NCBI GenBank assembly: GCA_018262385.1
Contig: JAGSPQ010000180.1
Location: 1 to 8,231 of the forward strand
DNA: 8,231 bases
DNA from: Myxococcaceae bacterium
GTDB lineage: Bacteria > Myxococcota > Myxococcia > Myxococcales > Myxococcaceae
Reading direction: 5' to 3'
The position numbers and the translations under genes were made by a program. Positions 6,585 to 8,231 of this stretch are shown here, piece after piece (within the stretch, counting starts at the first letter, position 1; the number at the start of each line of letters is the position of its first letter). The notes under the pieces were generated by a model that saw only the letters and a program-made list of their open reading frames with translations, was not told where the DNA came from and did no database searches.

Positions 6585-6700
6585 CTGGCTACGTTCGGTG
6601 ACATGACCCCGGGCTCCGGCGGCGAGTGCAACCGGCGGTAGAAATGGGACCGCTTTCGATCGAACGGGCAGTGGTTGAAGCCGGTTACCGCTGGCGCACC

Positions 6701-6725
6701 GGGTGAAGCGGGGCAGGGCTCACCC
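6701..6725 (+). promoter_or_regulatory. Possible leader hairpin before the pilin-like gene
   Basis: GGGTGA at 6701-6706 pairs with TCACCC at 6720-6725, with GC/GC continuing the stem after a single bulged A. It lies 22 nt before the pilin start codon and just upstream of its AGGA ribosome binding site (6735-6738). It would form in the mRNA leader if transcription starts upstream. A short stem like this can arise by chance in GC-rich DNA. Confidence 0.25.
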
Positions 6726-6747
6726 CTCGCCTCCAGGACTCCCGAAC

Positions 6748-7020
6748 ATGAACGCCAGCGCTCCGCAGCCGAACCGTCGCCGCCCCTACCGCGGCCAGGG
6801 CATGACCGAGTACATCCTGATCGTCTGCCTGATGGCGATCGCCTCGATCGGGATGGTCACCCTCTTCGGCGACAACGTCCGGCGGCTGTTCGCGATGTCC
6901 GCCGACTCGCTGGCGGGCGCCGACAGCGTCGCCCAGGCGAACACCATCGGCGCGGTCGACATGAAGAAGCTGCACTCGCGAACCCTCAAGGAGTTCGCGT
7001 TCAACAACACCCCTTACTGA
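6748..7020 (+). CDS. Flp-type (class III signal) pilin-like protein, 90 aa
   Basis: ATG 6748 is preferred over an in-frame GTG at 6703 because AGGA (6735-6738) lies 9 nt upstream and the shorter product has a regular prepilin leader. The leader is basic (PNRRRPYRG). It is followed by GQGMTEYILIVCLMAIASIG, which fits the Flp/class III rule: cleavage after Gly16 with Glu at +5 and Tyr at +6 (G/QGMTEY), then one hydrophobic helix of about 20 residues. The mature protein would be about 74 aa, ending polar (KEFAFNNTPY). Such proteins are processed by a TadV-type or related prepilin peptidase and assembled into thin adhesive fibres, or act as minor pilins. No Tad secretion genes are in the window, so it is an orphan here. 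Its last 7 bp overlap the convergent alpha-2-macroglobulin gene. Confidence 0.85.
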   Translation: MNASAPQPNRRRPYRGQGMTEYILIVCLMAIASIGMVTLFGDNVRRLFAMSADSLAGADSVAQANTIGAVDMKKLHSRTLKEFAFNNTPY

Positions 7021-8231
7021 GCAGCCACCGGCAGCGCCGGAGCGTCCCGCACCTCGAAGCGCATCTCGTCACTGGTCGCGGTGATCTCCGGCGCGTACAT
7101 CGCCTCGACCCGGGCGGGCAGGGCGGCGAACTTCCCGGGCACCTCGGCGCGCAGCTCGTAGCTGAGCCGGGTGACTCCGATCGGGATCTGCTGGAGGAAC
7201 ATCGCCACCCGATCGGTGCGCAGCTCGGCGTGGGCGCAGGCGTAGTTGCAGACCTCGGGGCCGGACTTCAGCAGCACCGTCTCGAATCCGGCGGCCTTCA
7301 GATCCTCGATCATCAGGAACTCGACCGCCTTGTTGGCCTTCACCTCGAGGTCGACCCGCATCCGCACTCCGGACTCGACCGGCATGCCGTACTCGGTCGG
7401 CGCCTCGGCCTTCTCCGCCGCCGGCCGCCCGAGCAGGGTGTACTTCCGGGTCACCACCACGTCTCCGCCGACCCCCTTGATGAAGTCGTTCTGGTTGAAG
7501 ACGTCGAAGGTGGCCGCGTAGTAGCCGGTCGCGCCGCCGTCGCGGCGGACCTCGATCAGGTTCTTGCCGCCCTTGAACGCCGAGTCGTTCAGGACGATCG
7601 GCGCGGTGAGATCGAGCCCGCCGCGGGTGAACGAGATCCGCTTCGCTTCCTTGCCGTTGACCAGCACCACGAAGGTGCCGTTCTTGCTCGCCGCGGCCTC
7701 TTTGGTCGCCAGCTCGGACAGCGCGTAGATCGCGAACGCGGTGTCGCGGGTGGTCCGCCACTTCCCGCCGTTGCGGCGCAGCACCAGGAAGTCGGTCAAC
7801 GGCTTGATGTTCGGCGAGTTGAGGTCGTACTTCACCATCGCCATCAAGGTGTACGCGGTGGCCTCGATCGCCGCCGAGGTGCTCCAGGCGTCGGTGACTT
7901 CTCCCACGGCCGCGTCGGGCCGGCTCGAAGCCGCCTTGACGACGTCGTCGAGGTTCTCGACCGCGATCCGCGCGCGCTTGTCTTTCTGCTCGAGCATTGC
8001 CAGCGCGACCAGCGCGCGCCCGCGGGGAGACAGCCGGGTGCGGTAGGCGAAGGCCGAGTCCAGCGCCGGCTTCGGCGCGCCGCCGGTGCGGGCGAGCGCG
8101 AACACCATGAACGCGTGGGTCTCGGGCTCGTTGAGCGCTCCGCCCAGCGCCTGGGTCAGGTAGCTGCGGCCGCGCTGCACCACCGAGGCGTCGACGTCGA
8201 GGCCCGCTTCCTTGCCCAGCGACAGGCCGTA
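7014..8231 (-). CDS. Bacterial alpha-2-macroglobulin family protein, C-terminal 405 aa (5' end outside window)
   Basis: The minus-strand frame is open through the right edge to TAA at 7014-7016. A GTG at 8183 is not the start, because upstream codons continue the domain (YGLSLGKEAGLDVDAS). Visible residues 1 to about 190 are helical repeats of the thioester (TED) alpha-toroid: RGRSYLTQAL, ETHAFMVFALAR, SPRGRALVALAML, IEATAYTLMAM and GGKWRTTRDTAFAIYALSEL. Next is a beta-rich domain (FVVLVNGKEAKRISF; GGKNLIEVRRDGGATGYYAA). Last, at about 258-396, is the receptor-binding/MG10-like domain: FLMIEDLKAAGFETV, LRTDRVAMFLQQIPIG, SYELRAEVPGKFAALPARVE and MYAPEITATSDEMRFEV. The thioester CxEQ motif would lie upstream, so whether it is present cannot be judged. 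These envelope proteins trap attacking proteases. A Cys pair in VCNYACAHAE may be a local disulfide. Full-length family members usually run to 1500 aa or more. Confidence 0.92.
   Translation of the reverse strand, partial: YGLSLGKEAGLDVDASVVQRGRSYLTQALGGALNEPETHAFMVFALARTGGAPKPALDSAFAYRTRLSPRGRALVALAMLEQKDKRARIAVENLDDVVKAASSRPDAAVGEVTDAWSTSAAIEATAYTLMAMVKYDLNSPNIKPLTDFLVLRRNGGKWRTTRDTAFAIYALSELATKEAAASKNGTFVVLVNGKEAKRISFTRGGLDLTAPIVLNDSAFKGGKNLIEVRRDGGATGYYAATFDVFNQNDFIKGVGGDVVVTRKYTLLGRPAAEKAEAPTEYGMPVESGVRMRVDLEVKANKAVEFLMIEDLKAAGFETVLLKSGPEVCNYACAHAELRTDRVAMFLQQIPIGVTRLSYELRAEVPGKFAALPARVEAMYAPEITATSDEMRFEVRDAPALPVAAQ

Noticed and set aside
4115..6601. An 828-codon open frame on the plus strand
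   Set aside because: It lies antisense to the transglutaminase gene; the product is monotonous Arg/Ala/Gly/Val-rich with no signal peptide or motif, as expected from high third-position GC on the other strand.
6655..6664. TTCGATCGAA palindrome upstream of the pilin-like gene
   Set aside because: It is only 10 bp and does not extend; it could be a chance palindrome and no promoter boxes are placed around it.
6692..6708. CTGGCGCACCGGGTGAAG as a sigma54 (-24/-12) promoter for the pilin-like gene
   Set aside because: The -24 GG is present but the -12 GC is missing at the required spacing.

Overview
The window is high-GC DNA and reads like a myxobacterium-type genome (Myxococcota, formerly Deltaproteobacteria). 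The signs are MopE-type putative metal-binding motifs (CDGxDNNCDxxxDEG) in a long Cys- and Gly-rich lipoprotein, several lipoproteins in a row, a bacterial alpha-2-macroglobulin, and strong G/C at third codon positions. No rRNA, tRNA, CRISPR array, integrase or transposase is recognisable. The assignment is inference from gene content; no taxonomic marker gene is present.

Layout: (1) 1-36 is probably the tail of an upstream gene. (2) 39-3193 (+) is a very long MopE-motif/beta-helix/Gly-rich lipoprotein gene whose reading frame is broken twice, near 395 and near 1388, each time by one apparently extra base. (3) 3194-3781 (-) encodes an unrecognised 195-aa lipoprotein whose stop codon abuts that of gene 2 tail to tail. 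(4) 3782-4357 is a gene-free stretch of 576 bp. It holds a striking AT-rich perfect palindrome (4017-4048) that puts stop codons in all six frames, is nested in a larger 66-bp imperfect palindrome, and is followed by a separate GC-rich hairpin (4293-4333) just past the stop of the next gene. (5) 4358-6514 (-) encodes a secreted or lipid-anchored elicitor-type transglutaminase with three PPC-like domains, the first apparently inserted inside the transglutaminase fold. (6) 6515-6747 is a divergent promoter region. (7) 6748-7020 (+) encodes a Flp-type pilin-like protein. (8) 7014-8231 (-) is the C-terminal part of an alpha-2-macroglobulin, running off the right edge.

All five substantial genes encode exported proteins: three probable lipoproteins, a pilin-like subunit and a protease-trap protein. 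They do not form one operon, because strands alternate and two pairs converge with no spacer. The shared theme is the cell envelope or surface. I see no defence, biosynthetic or mobile system. The most unusual items are the six-frame-stop palindrome, the nested PPC domain, and the double same-direction frameshift.
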